From Nematostella vectensis (lineage: Eukaryota; Cnidaria; Anthozoa; Actiniaria; Edwardsiidae): 64,000 bases of DNA. Below, piece after piece: positions 1 to 15,000 of this stretch. The stretch lies in NCBI RefSeq assembly GCF_932526225.1, contig NC_064047.1, positions 310,001 to 374,000 on the forward strand. The letters run 5' to 3'. Position 1 is the first letter of the stretch. Each line of letters opens with the position of its first letter. The notes under the pieces were generated by a model. The model ran no database searches and was not told the origin of the DNA. It was given only the letters and a program-made list of their open reading frames with translations. A program made the position numbers and the translations under genes.

Positions 1-3000
1 TCACTTCAGCAATGCCACGTTAGTCTTTCGTTGCGGGCACTTGACTACTAACGCAGCTACCCGGGTTCGATTCCCGCTGATAGGCTTTTTTTTTTCTTTA
101 TTTTTTTTTAAATATCGATACTTAATTATACTGTTCTTGGTGTGTCATGAGATAAAAAGAAGGTATAGGGACATTTTTATGTACTCTCAGCATCTTTGAT
201 GTGCTCATGCTTTGTTCAGGATCCTGTATATATTTTATGCACACAAGAATTATCTAGATTCCTTGGATAACTTGATTAAGTAGATTCTAACGCAGAGCAT
301 AGCGCGCGATAGATTGATATACCTTTTTTTCCGAGTATAATATTTTATTTTTCCTAATGTTACTTTTTGGAATTTACATTCGGAAAAAAATTATCGATTG
401 TAACCTTTTGGAGGTAAAACTCGTAAAAAATTCCCGAATTTAACCCTGAAGCTTTTCGCGAAGGTAACCTCCAGTCAGATGGTGACTTGGCTTGGAATAG
501 TTTACGATACCAATAGTGTTAAAAGTAATTTTCATTACAATTCCCTTCAGCAATGCCACGTTAGTCTTTCGTTGCGGGCACTTGACTACTAACGCAGCGT
601 CCCGGGTTCGATTCCCGCTGATAGAGTATATTTTTTTTTGCCTTATTTTTGTTTTAAATATCGATACTTAATTATACTGTTCTTGGTGTGTCATGAAATA
701 AATAGAAGGTATAGAGACATTTTTATGTACTCTAAACCTTTTTGATGTGCTCATGATTTGTTCAGGATCCTGTATATATTTTATGCACACAAGAACTAAC
801 TAGATTCCTTGGATAACTTGATTTAGTAGATTCTAACGCAGAGCATAGCGCGCGATAGATTGATATACCTTTTTTCCGAGTATAATATTTTTTTCCCTAA
901 TGTTAGTTTTTAGAATTTACACTCGGAAAAAAATTATCGATTGTAACCTTTTGGAGGTAAAACTCGTAAAAAATTCCCGAATGTAACCCTGATGCTTTTC
1001 CCGAATGTAACCTCCAATCAGATGGTGACTTTGCTTGGGATAGTTTACGATACCAATAGTGTTAAAAGTAATTTTCATTACAATTCCCTTCAGCAATGCC
1101 ACGTTAGTCTTTCGTTGCGGGCACTTGACTACTAACGCAGCGTCCCGGGTTCGATTCCCGCTGATAGCGTATATTTTTTTTTGCCTTATTTTTGTTTTAA
1201 ATATCGATACTTAATTATACTGTTCTTGGTGTGTCATGAAATAAATAGAAGGTATAGGGACATTTTTATGTACTCTAAACCTTTTTGATGTGCTCATGAT
1301 TTGTTCAGGATCCTGTATATATTTTATGCACACAAGAACTAACTAGATTCCTTGGATAACTTGATTTAGTAGATTCTAACGCAGAGCATAGCGCGCGATA
1401 GATTGATATACCTTTTTTCCGAGTATAATATTTTTTTCCCTAATGTTAGTTTTTAGAATTTACACTCGGAAAAAAATTATCGATTGTAACCTTTTGGAGG
1501 TAAAACTCGTAAAAAATTCCCGAATGTAACCCTGATGCTTTTCCCGAATGTAACCTCCAATCAGATGGTGACTTTGCTTGGGATAGTTTACGATACCAAT
1601 AGAAAATTTATCGATTGTAACATTTTATAGAATACACTGGTAAAAAAATTCCCGAATTTAACCCTGAAGCATTTCCCGAAGGTAACCTCCAGTCAGATGG
1701 TGACTTGGTTTGGAATAGTTTACGATACCAATAGTGTTAAAAGTAATTTTCATTACAATTCCCTTCAGCAATGCCACGTTAGTCTTTCGTTGCGGGCACT
1801 TGACTAATAACGCAGCTACCCGGGTTCGATTCCCGCTGATAGGCTTTTTTTTCTTAATTTTTTTTTTAAATATCGATACTTTATTATACTGTTCTTGGTG
1901 TGTCATGATATAAAAAGAAGGCATAGGGACATTTTTATGTACTCTCAGCATCTTTGATGTGCTCATGCTTTGTTCAGGATCCTGTATTTATTTTATGCAC
2001 ACAAGAATTAACTAAATACCTTAGATAACTTGATTTAGTAGATCCTAACGCAGAGCATAGCGCGCGATAGATTGATATACCTTTTTTTCCGAGTATAATA
2101 TTTTATTTTTCCTAATGTTAATTTTTGGAATTTACATTCGGAAAAAAATATCGATTGTAACATTTTGGAGGTTACACTCGTAAAAAAAATTCCAGAATGT
2201 AACCCTGAAGCCTTTCCCGAATGTAACCTCCAGTCCGATGGCGACTTTGCTTGGGATAGTTTACGATACCAATAGTATTAAAAGTAATTTTCATTACAAT
2301 TCCCTTCAGCAATGCCACGTTAGTCTTTCGTTGCGGGCACTTGACTAATAACGCAGCGACCCGGGTTCGATTCCCGCTGATAGCCTTTTTTTTCTTTATT
2401 TTTTTTTTAAATATCGATACTTAATTATACTGTTCTTGGTGTGTCATGACATAAAAAGATGGTATAGGGACATTTTTATGTACTCTCAGCATCTTTGATG
2501 TGCTCATGCTTTGTTCAGGATCCTGTACATATTTTATGCACACAAGAACTAACTAGATTCCTAGGATAACTTGATTAAGTAGATTCTAACATAGAGCATA
2601 GCGCGCGATAGATTGATATACCTTTTTTTCCGAGTATAATATTTTATTTTTCCTAATGTTACTTTTTGGTATTTACATTCGGAAAAACATTATCGATTGT
2701 AACCTTTTGGAGGTTACACTTGTAAAAAAAAAATCCCGAATGTAACCCTGAAGCCTTTCCCGAATGTAACCTCCAGTCCGATGGTGACTTTTCTTGGGAT
2801 AGTTTACGATACCAATAGTATTAAAAGTAATTTCCATTACACTTTCCTTCAGCAATGCCGCGTTAGTCTTTCGTTGCGGGCACTTGAATACTAACGCAGC
2901 GACCCGGGATCGATTCCCGCTGATAGCGTACATTTTTTTTTGCTTTATTTTTGTTTTAAATATCGATACTTAATTATAATTTTCTTGGTGTGTCATGAAA

Positions 3001-6000
3001 TAAAAAGAAGGTATAGGGACATTTTTATGTACGCTAAGCTTTTTTGATGTGCTCATGATTTGTTCAGGATCCTGTACATATTTTATACACACAAGAACTA
3101 ACTAGATTCCTTGGATAACTTGATTTAGTAGATTCTAACGCAGAGCATAGCGCGCGATAGATTGATATACCTTTTTTCCGAGTATAATACTTTTTTCCTT
3201 ATGTTACTTTTTGGGGTTTACATTCGGAAAAAAATTATCGATTGTAACCTTTTGGAGGTAAAACTCGTAAAAAATTCCCGAATGTAACCCTGATGCTTTT
3301 CCCGAATGTAACCTCCAATCAGATGGTGACTTTGCTTGGGATAGTTTACGATACCAATAGAAAATTTATCGATTGTAACATTTAATAGGATACACTGGTA
3401 AAAAATTCCCGAATTTAACCCTGAAGCTTTTCCCGAAGGTAACCTCCAGTCAGATGGTGACTTGGCTTGGAATAGTTTACGATACCAATAGTGTTAAAAG
3501 TAATTTTCATTACAATTCCCTTCAGCAATGCCACGTTAGTCTTTCTTTGCGGGCACTTGACTACTAACGCAGCTACCCGGGTTCGATTCCCGCTGATAGG
3601 CTTTTTTTCTTAATTTTTTTTTTAAATATCGATACTTAATTATACTGTTCTTGGTGTGTCATGATATAAAAAGAAGGTATTGGGACATTTTTATGTACTC
3701 TCAGCATCTTTGATGTGCTCATGCTTTGTTCAGGATCCTGTATTTATTTTATGAACACAAGAATTAACTAAATACCTTAGATAACTTGATTTAGTAGATT
3801 CTAACGCAGAGCATAGCGCGCGATAGATTGATATATCTTTTTTTCCGAGTATAATTTTTTTATTTTTCATAATGTTACTTTTTGGAATTTACACTCGGAA
3901 AAAATTATCGATTGTAACCTTTTGGAGGTTACACTCGTAAAAAAAAATTCCCGAATGTAACCCTGATGCTTTTCCCGAATGTAACCTCCAGTCAGATGGT
4001 GACTTTGCTTGGGATAGTTTACGATACCAATAGAAAATTTATCGATTGTAACATTTTATAGGATACACTTGTAAACAAATTCCCGAATTTAACCCTGAAG
4101 CTTTTCCCGAAGGTAACCTCCAGTCAGATGGTTACTTGGCTTGGAAACGTTTACGATACCAATAGTATTAAAACTAATTTTCATTACAATTCCCTTCAGC
4201 AATGCCACGTTAGTCTTTCGTTGCAAGCACTTGACTACTAACGCAGCGACCCGTGTTCGGTTCCCGCTGAAAGCGTATTTTTTTTATTTTTTTTATTTTT
4301 AAATATCGATACTTAATTATACTGTTCTTGGTGTGTCATGACATAAAAAGAAGTTATAGGGACATTTTTATGTAGTCTCAGCATCTTTGATGTGCTCATG
4401 CTTTGTTCAGGATCCTGTATATATTTTATGCACACAAGAACTAACTAGATTCCTTGGATAACTTGATTAAGTAGATTCTAACGCAGAGCATAGCGCGCGA
4501 TAGATAGATATACCTTTTTTTCCGAGTATAATATTTTTTTCCCTAATGTTAGTTTTTAGAATTTACACTCGGAAAAAAATTATCGATTGTAACCTTTTGG
4601 AGGTAAAACTCGTAAAAAATTCCCGAATGTAACACTGATGCTTTTCCCGAATGTAACCTCCAATCAGATGGTGACTTTGCTTGGGATAATTTACGATACC
4701 AATAGAAAATTTATCGATTGTAACATTTTATAGGATACACTGGTAAAAAAATTCCCGAATTTAACCCTGAAGCATTTCCCGAAGGTAACCTCCAGTCAGA
4801 TGGTGACTTGGTTTGGAATAGTTTACGATACCAATAGTGTTAAAAGTAATTTTCATTACAATTCCCTTCAGCAATGCCACGTTAGTCTTTCGTTGCGGGC
4901 ACTTGACTAATAACGCAGCTACCCGGGTTCGATTCCCGCTGATAGGCTTTTTTTTCTTAATTTTTTTTTAAATATCGATACTTAATTATACTGTTCTTGG
5001 TGTGTCATGATATAAAAAGAAGGCATAGGGACATTTTTATGTACTCTCAGCATCTTTGATGTGCTCATGCTTTGTTCAGGATCCTGTATTTATTTTATGC
5101 ACACAAGAATTAACTAAATACCTTAGATAACTTGATTTAGTAGATCCTAACGCAGAGCATAGCGCGCGATAGATTGATATACCTTTTTTTCCGAGTATAA
5201 TATTTTATTTTTCCTAATGTTAATTTTTGGAATTTACATTCGGAAAAAAATATCGATTGTAACATTTTGGAGGTTACACTCGTAAAAAAAATTCCAGAAT
5301 GTAACCCTGAAGCCTTTCCCGAATGTAACCTCCAGTCCGATGGCGACTTTGCTTGGGATAGTTTACGATACCAATAGTATTAAAAGTAATTTTCATTACA
5401 ATTCCCTTCAGCAATGCCACGTTAGTCTTTCGTTGCGGGCACTTGACTAATAACGCAGCGACCCGGGTTCGATTCCCGCTGATAGCCTTTTTTTTCTTTA
5501 TTTTTTTTTTAAATATCGATACTTCATTATACTGTTCTTGGTGTGTCATGACATAAAAAGATGGTATAGGGACATTTTTATGTACTCTCAGCATCTTTGA
5601 TGTGCTCATGCTTTGTTCAGGATCCTGTACATATTTTATGCACACAAGAACTAACTAGATTCCTAGGATAACTTGATTAAGTAGATTCTAACATAGAGCA
5701 TAGCGCGCGATAGATTGATATACCTTTTTTTCCGAGTATAATATTTTATTTTTCCTAATGTTACTTTTTGGTATTTACATTCGGAAAAAAATTATCGATT
5801 GTAACCTTTTGGAGGTTACACTTGTAAAAAAAAAAATCCCGAATGTAACCCTGAAGCCTTTCCCGAATGTAACCTCCAGTCCGATGGTGACTTTTCTTGG
5901 GATAGTTTACGATACCAATAGTATTAAAAGTAATTTCCATTACACTTTCCTTCAGCAATGCCGCGTTAGTCTTTCGTTGCGGGCACTTGAATACTAACGC

Positions 6001-9000
6001 AGCTACCCGGGATCGATTCCCGCTGATAGCGTACATTTTTTTTGCTTTATTTTTGTTTTAAATATCGATACTTAATTATAATTTTCTTGGTGTGTCATGA
6101 AATAAAAAGAAGGTATAGGGACATTTTTATGTACGCTAAGCTTTTTTGATGTGCTCATGATTTGTTCAAGATCCTGTACATATTTTATACACACAAGAAC
6201 TAACTAGATTCCTTGGATAACTTGATTTAGTAGATTCTAACGCAGAGCATAGCGCGCGATAGATTGATATACCTTTTTTCCGAGTATAATACTTTTTTCC
6301 TTATGTTACTTTTTGGGGTTTACATTCGGAAAAAAATTATCGATTGTAACCTTTTGGAGGTAAAACTCGTAAAAAATTCCCGAATGTAACCCTGATGCTT
6401 TTTCCGAATGTAACCTCCAATCAGATGGTGACTTTGCTTGGGATAGTTTACGATACCAATAGAAAATTTATCGATTGTAACATTTTATAGGATACACTTG
6501 TAAACAAATTCCCGAATTTAACCCTGAAGCTTTTCCCGAAGGTAACCTCCAGTCAGATGGTGACTTGGCTTGGAATAGTTTACGATACCAATAGTGTTAA
6601 AAGTAATTTTCATTACAATTCCCTTCAGCAATGCCACGTTAGTCTTTCTTTGCGGGCACTTGACTACTAACGCAGCTACCCGGGTTCGATTCCCGCTGAT
6701 AGGCTTTTTTTCTTAATTTTTTTTTTAAATATCGATACTTAATTATACTGTTCTTGGTGTGTCATGATATAAAAAGAAGGTATAGGGACATTTTTATGTA
6801 CTCTCAGCATCTTTGATGTGCTCATGCTTTGTTCAGGATCCTGTATTTATTTTATGAACACAAGAATTAACTAAATACCTTAGATAACTTGATTTAGTAG
6901 ATTCTAACGCAGAGCATAGCGCGCGATAGATTGATATATCTTTTTTTCCGAGTATAATTTTTTTATTTTTCATAATGTTACATTTTGGAATTTACACTCG
7001 GAAAAAATTATCGATTGTAACCTTTTGGAGGTTACACTCGTAAAAAAAAATTCCCGAATGTAACCCTGATGCTTTTCCCGAATGTAACCTCCAGTCAGAT
7101 GGTGACTTTGCTTGGGATAGTTTACGATACCAATAGAAAATTTATCGATTGTAACATTTTATAGGATACACTTGTAAACAAATTCCCGAATTTAACCCTG
7201 AAGCTTTTCCCGAAGGTAACCTCCAGTCAGATGGTTACTTGGCTTGGAAACGTTTACGATACCAATAGTATTAAAACTAATTTTCATTACAATTCCCTTC
7301 AGCAATGCCACGTTAGTCTTTCGTTGCAAGCACTTGACTACTAACGCAGCGACCCGTGTTCGGTTCCCGCTGAAAGCGTAATTTTTTTATTTTTTTTATT
7401 TTTAAATATCGATACTTAATTATACTGTTCTTGGTGTGTCATGACATAAAAAGAAGTTATAGGGACATTTTTATGTACTCTCAGCATCTTTGATGTGCTC
7501 ATGCTTTGTTCAGGATCCTGTATATATTTTATGCACACAAGAACTAACTAGATTCCTTGGATAACTTGATTAAGTAGATTCTAACGCAGAGCATAGCGCG
7601 CGATAGATAGATATACCTTTTTTTCCGAGTATAATATTTTTTTCCCTAATGTTAGTTTTTAGAATTTACACTCGGAAAAAAATTATCGATTGTAACCTTT
7701 TGGAGGTAAAACTCGTAAAAAATTCCCGAATGTAACCCTGATGCTTTTCCCGAATGTAACCTCCAATCAGATGGTGACTTTGCTTGGGATAGTTTACGAT
7801 ACCAATAGAAAATTTATCGATTGTAACATTTTATAGGATACACTTGTAAACAAATTCCCGAATTTAACCCTGAAGCTTTTCCCGAAGGTAACCTCCAGTC
7901 GGATGGTGACTTGGCTTGGAATAGTTTACGATACCAATAGTGTTAAAAGTAATTTTCATTACAATTCCCTTCAGCAATGCCACGTTAGTCTTTCTTTGCG
8001 GGCACTTGACTACTAACGCAGCTACCCGGGTTTGATTCCCGCTGATAGGCTTTTTTTCTTAATTTTTTTTTTAAATATCGATACTTAATTATACTGTTCT
8101 TGGTGTGTCATGATATAAAAAGAAGGTATAGGGACAATTTTATGTACTCTCAGCATCTTTGATGTGCTCATGCTTTGTTCAGGATCCTGTATTTATTTTA
8201 TGCACACAAGAATTAACTAAATACCTTAGATAACTTGATTTAGTAGATCCTAACGCAGAGCATAGCGCGCGATAGATTGATATACCTTTTTTTCCGAGTA
8301 TAATATTTTATTTTTCCTAATGTTAATTTTTGGAATTTACATTCGGAAAAAAATATCGATTGTAACATTTTGGAGGTTACACTCGTAAAAAAAATTCCAG
8401 AATGTAACCCTGAAGCCTTTCCCGAATGTAACCTCCAGTCCGATGGCGACTTTGCTTGGGATAGTTTACGATACCAATAGTATTAAAAGTAATTTTCATT
8501 ACAATTCCCTTCAGCAATGCCACGTTAGTCTTTCGTTGCGGGCACTTGACTAATAACGCAGCGACCCGGGTTCGATTCCCGCTGATAGCCTTTTTTTTCT
8601 TTATTTTTTTTTTAAATATCGATACTTCATTATACTGTTCTTGGTGTGTCATGACATAAAAAGATGGTATAGGGACATTTTTATGTACTCTCAGCATCTT
8701 TGATGTGCTCATGCTTTGTTCAGGATCCTGTACATATTTTATGCACACAAGAACTAACTAGATTCCTAGGATAACTTGATTAAGTAGATTCTAACGCAGA
8801 GCATAGCGCGCGATAGATAGATATACCTTTTTTTCCGAGTATAATATTTTTTTCCCTAATGTTAGTTTTTAGAATTTACACTCGGAAAAAAATTATCGAT
8901 TGTAACCTTTTGGAGGTAAAACTCGTAAAAAATTCCCGAATGTAACCCTGATGCTTTTCCCGAATGTAACCTCCAATCAGATGGTGACTTTGCTTGGGAT

Positions 9001-12000
9001 AGTTTACGATACCAATAGAAAATTTATCGATTGTAACATTTTATAGGATACACTTGTAAACAAATTCCCGAATTTAACCCTGAAGCTTTTCCCGAAGGTA
9101 ACCTCCAGTCGGATGGTGACTTGGCTTGGAATAGTTTACGATACCAATAGTGTTAAAAGTAATTTTCATTACAATTCCCTTCAGCAATGCCACGTTAGTC
9201 TTTCTTTGCGGGCACTTGACTACTAACGCAGCTACCCGGGTTCGATTCCCGCTGATAGGCTTTTTTTCTTAATTTTTTTTTTAAATATCGATACTTAATT
9301 ATACTGTTCTTGGTGTGTCATGATATAAAAAGAAGGTATAGGGACAATTTTATGTACTCTCAGCATCTTTGATGTGCTCATGCTTTGTTCAGGATCCTGT
9401 ATTTATTTTATGCACACAAGAATTAACTAAATACCTTAGATAACTTGATTTAGTAGATCCTAACGCAGAGCATAGCGCGCGATAGATTGATATACCTTTT
9501 TTTCCGAGTATAATATTTTATTTTTCCTAATGTTAATTTTTGGAATTTACATTCGGAAAAAAATATCGATTGTAACATTTTGGAGGTTACACTCGTAAAA
9601 AAAATTCCAGAATGTAACCCTGAAGCCTTTCCCGAATGTAACCTCCAGTCCGATGGCGACTTTGCTTGGGATAGTTTACGATACCAATAGTATTAAAAGT
9701 AATTTTCATTACAATTCCCTTCAGCAATGCCACGTTAGTCTTTCGTTGCGGGCACTTGACTAATAACGCAGCGACCCGGGTTCGATTCCCGCTGATAGCC
9801 TTTTTTTTCTTTATTTTTTTTTTAAATATCGATACTTCATTATACTGTTCTTGGTGTGTCATGACATAAAAAGATGGTATAGGGACATTTTTATGTACTC
9901 TCAGCATCTTTGATGTGCTCATGCTTTGTTCAGGATCCTGTACATATTTTATGCACACAAGAACTAACTAGATTCCTAGGATAACTTGATTAAGTAGATT
10001 CTAACATAGAGCATAGCGCGCGATAGATTGATATACCTTTTTTTCCGAGTATAATATTTTATTTTTCCTAATGTTACTTTTTGGTATTTACATTCGGAAA
10101 AAAATTATCGATTGTAACCTTTTGGAGGTTACACTTGTAAAAAAAAAAATCCCGAATGTAACCCTGAAGCCTTTCCCGAATGTAACCTCCAGTCCGATGG
10201 TGACTTTTCTTGGGATAGTTTACGATACCAATAGTATTAAAAGTAATTTCCATTACACTTTCCTTCAGCAATGCCGCGTTAGTCTTTCGTTGCGGGCACT
10301 TGAATACTAACGCAGCTACCCGGGATCGATTCCCGCTGATAGCGTACATTTTTTTTGCTTTATTTTTGTTTTAAATATCGATACTTAATTATAATTTTCT
10401 TGGTGTGTCATGAAATAAAAAGAAGGTATAGGGACATTTTTATGTACGCTAAGCTTTTTTGATGTGCTCATGATTTGTTCAAGATCCTGTACATATTTTA
10501 TACACACAAGAACTAACTAGATTCCTTGGATAACTTGATTTAGTAGATTCTAACGCAGAGCATAGCGCGCGATAGATTGATATACCTTTTTTCCGAGTAT
10601 AATACTTTTTTCCTTATGTTACTTTTTGGGGTTTACATTCGGAAAAAAATTATCGATTGTAACCTTTTGGAGGTAAAACTCGTAAAAAATTCCCGAATGT
10701 AACCCTGATGCTTTTTCCGAATGTAACCTCCAATCAGATGGTGACTTTGCTTGGGATAGTTTACGATACCAATAGAAAATTTATCGATTGTAACATTTTA
10801 TAGGATACACTTGTAAACAAATTCCCGAATTTAACCCTGAAGCTTTTCCCGAAGGTAACCTCCAGTCAGATGGTGACTTGGCTTGGAATAGTTTACGATA
10901 CCAATAGTGTTAAAAGTAATTTTCATTACAATTCCCTTCAGCAATGCCACGTTAGTCTTTCTTTGCGGGCACTTGACTACTAACGCAGCTACCCGGGTTC
11001 GATTCCCGCTGATAGGCTTTTTTTCTTAATTTTTTTTTTTAATATCGATACTTAATTATACTGTTCTTGGTGTGTCATGATATAAAAAGAAGGTATAGGG
11101 ACATTTTTATGTACTCTCAGCATCTTTGATGTGCTCATGCTTTGTTCAGGATCCTGTATTTATTTTATGAACACAAGAATTAACTAAATACCTTAGATAA
11201 CTTGATTTAGTAGATTCTAACGCAGAGCATAGCGCGCGATAGATTGATATATCTTTTTTTCCGAGTATAATTTTTTTATTTTTCATAATGTTACATTTTG
11301 GAATTTACACTCGGAAAAAATTATCGATTGTAACCTTTTGGAGGTTACACTCGTAAAAAAAAATTCCCGAATGTAACCCTGATGCTTTTCCCGAATGTAA
11401 CCTCCAGTCAGATGGTGACTTTGCTTGGGATAGTTTACGATACCAATAGAAAATTTATCGATTGTAACATTTTATAGGATACACTTGTAAACAAATTCCC
11501 GAATTTAACCCTGAAGCTTTTCCCGAAGGTAACCTCCAGTCAGATGGTTACTTGGCTTGGAAACGTTTACGATACCAATAGTATTAAAACTAATTTTCAT
11601 TACAATTCCCTTCAGCAATGCCACGTTAGTCTTTCGTTGCAAGCACTTGACTACTAACGCAGCGACCCGTGTTCGGTTCCCGCTGAAAGCGTAATTTTTT
11701 TATTTTTTTTATTTTTAAATATCGATACTTAATTATACTGTTCTTGGTGTGTCATGACATAAAAAGAAGTTATAGGGACATTTTTATGTACTCTCAGCAT
11801 CTTTGATGTGCTCATGCTTTGTTCAGGATCCTGTATATATTTTATGCACACAAGAACTAACTAGATTCCTTGGATAACTTGATTAAGTAGATTCTAACGC
11901 AGAGCATAGCGCGCGATAGATAGATATACCTTTTTTTCCGAGTATAATATTTTTTTCCCTAATGTTAGTTTTTAGAATTTACACTCGGAAAAAAATTATC

Positions 12001-15000
12001 GATTGTAACCTTTTGGAGGTAAAACTCGTAAAAAATTCCCGAATGTAACCCTGATGCTTTTCCCGAATGTAACCTCCAATCAGATGGTGACTTTGCTTGG
12101 GATAGTTTACGATACCAATAGAAAATTTATCGATTGTAACATTTTATAGGATACACTTGTAAACAAATTCCCGAATTTAACCCTGAAGCTTTTCCCGAAG
12201 GTAACCTCCAGTCAGATGGTGACTTGGCTTGGAATAGTTTACGATACCAATAGTGTTAAAAGTAATTTTCATTACAATTCCCTTCAGCAATGCCACGTTA
12301 GTCTTTCTTTGCGGGCACTTGACTACTAACGCAGCTACCAGGGTTCGATTCCCGCTGATAGGCTTTTTTTCTTAATTTTTTTTTTAAATATCGATACTTA
12401 ATTATACTGTTCTTGGTGTGTCATGATATAAAAAGAAGGTATAGGGACAATTTTATGTACTCTCAGCATCTTTGATGTGCTCATGCTTTGTTCAGGATCC
12501 TGTATTTATTTTATGAACACAAGAATTAACTAAATACATTAGATAACTTGATTTAGTAGATTCTAACGCAGAGCATAGCGCGCGATAGATTGATATATCT
12601 TTTTTTCCGAGTATAATTTTTTTATTTTTCATAATGTTACTTTTTGGAATTTACACTCTGAAAAAAATTATCGATTGTAACCTTTTGGAGGTTACACTCG
12701 TAAAAAAAAATTCCCGAATGTAACCCTGAAGCTTTTCCCGAATGTAACCTCCAGTCCGATGGTGACTTTGCTTGGGATAGTTTACGATACCAATAGTATT
12801 AAAAGTAATTGTCATTACAATTCCCTTCAGCAATGCCACGTTAGTCTTTCGTTGCGGGCACTTGACTACTAACGCAGCGACCCTGGTTCGATTCCCGCTG
12901 ATAGCGTATTTTTTTTTCTTTATTTTTTTTTTAAATATCGATACTTAATTATACTGTTCTTGGTGTGTCATGACATAAAAAGAAGGTATAGGGACATATA
13001 TAGGGTTCGATTCCCGCTGATAGCCTTTTTTTTCTTTATTTTTTTTTAAATATCGATACTTAATTATACTGTTCTTGGTATGTCATGACATAAAAAGAAG
13101 GTATAGGGACATTTTTATGTACTCTCAGCATCTTTGATGTGCTCATGCTTTGTTCAGGATCCTGTATATATTTTATGCACACAAGAACTAACTAGATTCC
13201 TTGGATAACTTGATTAAGTAGATTCTAACGCAGAGCATATCGCGCGATAGATAGATATACCTTTTTTTCCGAGTATAATATTTTTTCCCTAATGTTAGTT
13301 TTTAGAATTTACAATCGGAAAAAAATTATCGATTGTAACCTTTTGGAGGTAAAACTCGTAAAAAATTCCCGAATGTAACCCTGATGCTTTTCCCGAATGT
13401 AACCTCCAATCAGATGGTGACTTTGTTTGGGATAGTTTACGATACCAATAGAAAATTTATCGATTGTAACATTTAATAGGATACACTGGTAAAAAATTCC
13501 CGAATTTAACCCTGAAGCTTTTCCCGAAGGTAACCTCCAGTCAGATGGTGACTTGGCTTGGAATAGTTTACGATACCAATAGTGTTAAAAGTAATTTTCA
13601 TTACAATTCCCTTCAGCAATGCCACGTTAGTCTTTCTTTGCGGGCACTTGACTACTAACGCAGCTACCCGGGTTCGTTTCCCGCTGATAGGCTTTTTTTC
13701 TTATTTTTTTTTTTAAATATCGATACTTAATTATACTGTTCTTGGTGTGTCATGATATAAAAAGAAGGTATAGGGACATTTTTATGTACTCTCAGCATCT
13801 TTGATGTGCTCATGCTTTGTTCAGGATCCTGTATTTATTTTATGAACACAAGAATTAACTAAATACCTTAGATAACTTGATTTAGTAGATTCTAACGCAG
13901 AGCATAGCGCGCGATAGATTGATATATCTTTTTTTCCGAGTATAATTTTTTTATTTTTCATAATGTTACTTTTTGGAATTTACACTCGGAAAAAATTCCC
14001 GAATGTAACCCTGATGCTTTTCCCGAATGTAACCTCCAGTCAGATGGTGACTTTGCTTGGGATAGTTTACTATACCAATAGAAAATTTATCGATTGTAAC
14101 ATTTTATAGGATACACTTGTAAACAAATTCCCGAATTTAACCCTGAAGCTTTTCCCGAAGGTAACCTCCAGTCAGATGGTTACTTGGCTTGGAAAAGTTT
14201 ACGATACCAATAGTATTAAAACTAATTTTCATTACAATTCCCTTCAGCAATGCCACGTTAGTCTTTCGTTGCAAGCACTTGACTACTAACGCAGCGACCC
14301 GTGTTCGGTTCCCGCTGAAAGCGTATTTTTTTTATTTTTTTTTTATTTTTAAATATCGATACTTAATTATACTGTTCTTGGTGTGTCATGACATAAAAAG
14401 AAGTTATAGGGACATTTTTATGTACTCTCAGCATCTTTGATGTGCTCATGCTTTGTTCAGGATCCTGTATTTATTTTATGAACACAAGAATTAACTAAAT
14501 ACCTTAGATAACTTGATTTAGTAGATTCTAACGCAGAGCATAGCGCGCGATAGATTGATATATCTTTTTTTCCGAGTATAATTTTTTTATTTTTCATAAT
14601 GTTACTTTTTGGAATTTACACTCGGAAAAAATTCCCGAATGTAACCCTGATGCTTTTCCCGAATGTAACCTCCAGTCAGATGGTGACTTTGCTTGGGATA
14701 GTTTACTATACCAATAGAAAATTTATCGATTGTAACATTTTATAGGATACACTTGTAAACAAATTCCCGAATTTAACCCTGAAGCTTTTCCCGAAGGTAA
14801 CCTCCAGTCAGATGGTTACTTGGCTTGGAAACGTTTACGATACCAATAGTATTAAAACTAATTTTCATTACAATTCCCTTCAGCAATGCCACGTTAGTCT
14901 TTCGTTGCAAGCACTTGACTACTAACGCAGCGACCCGTGTTCGGTTCCCGCTGAAAGCGTATTTTTTTTATTTTTTTTATTTTTAAATATCGATACTTAA

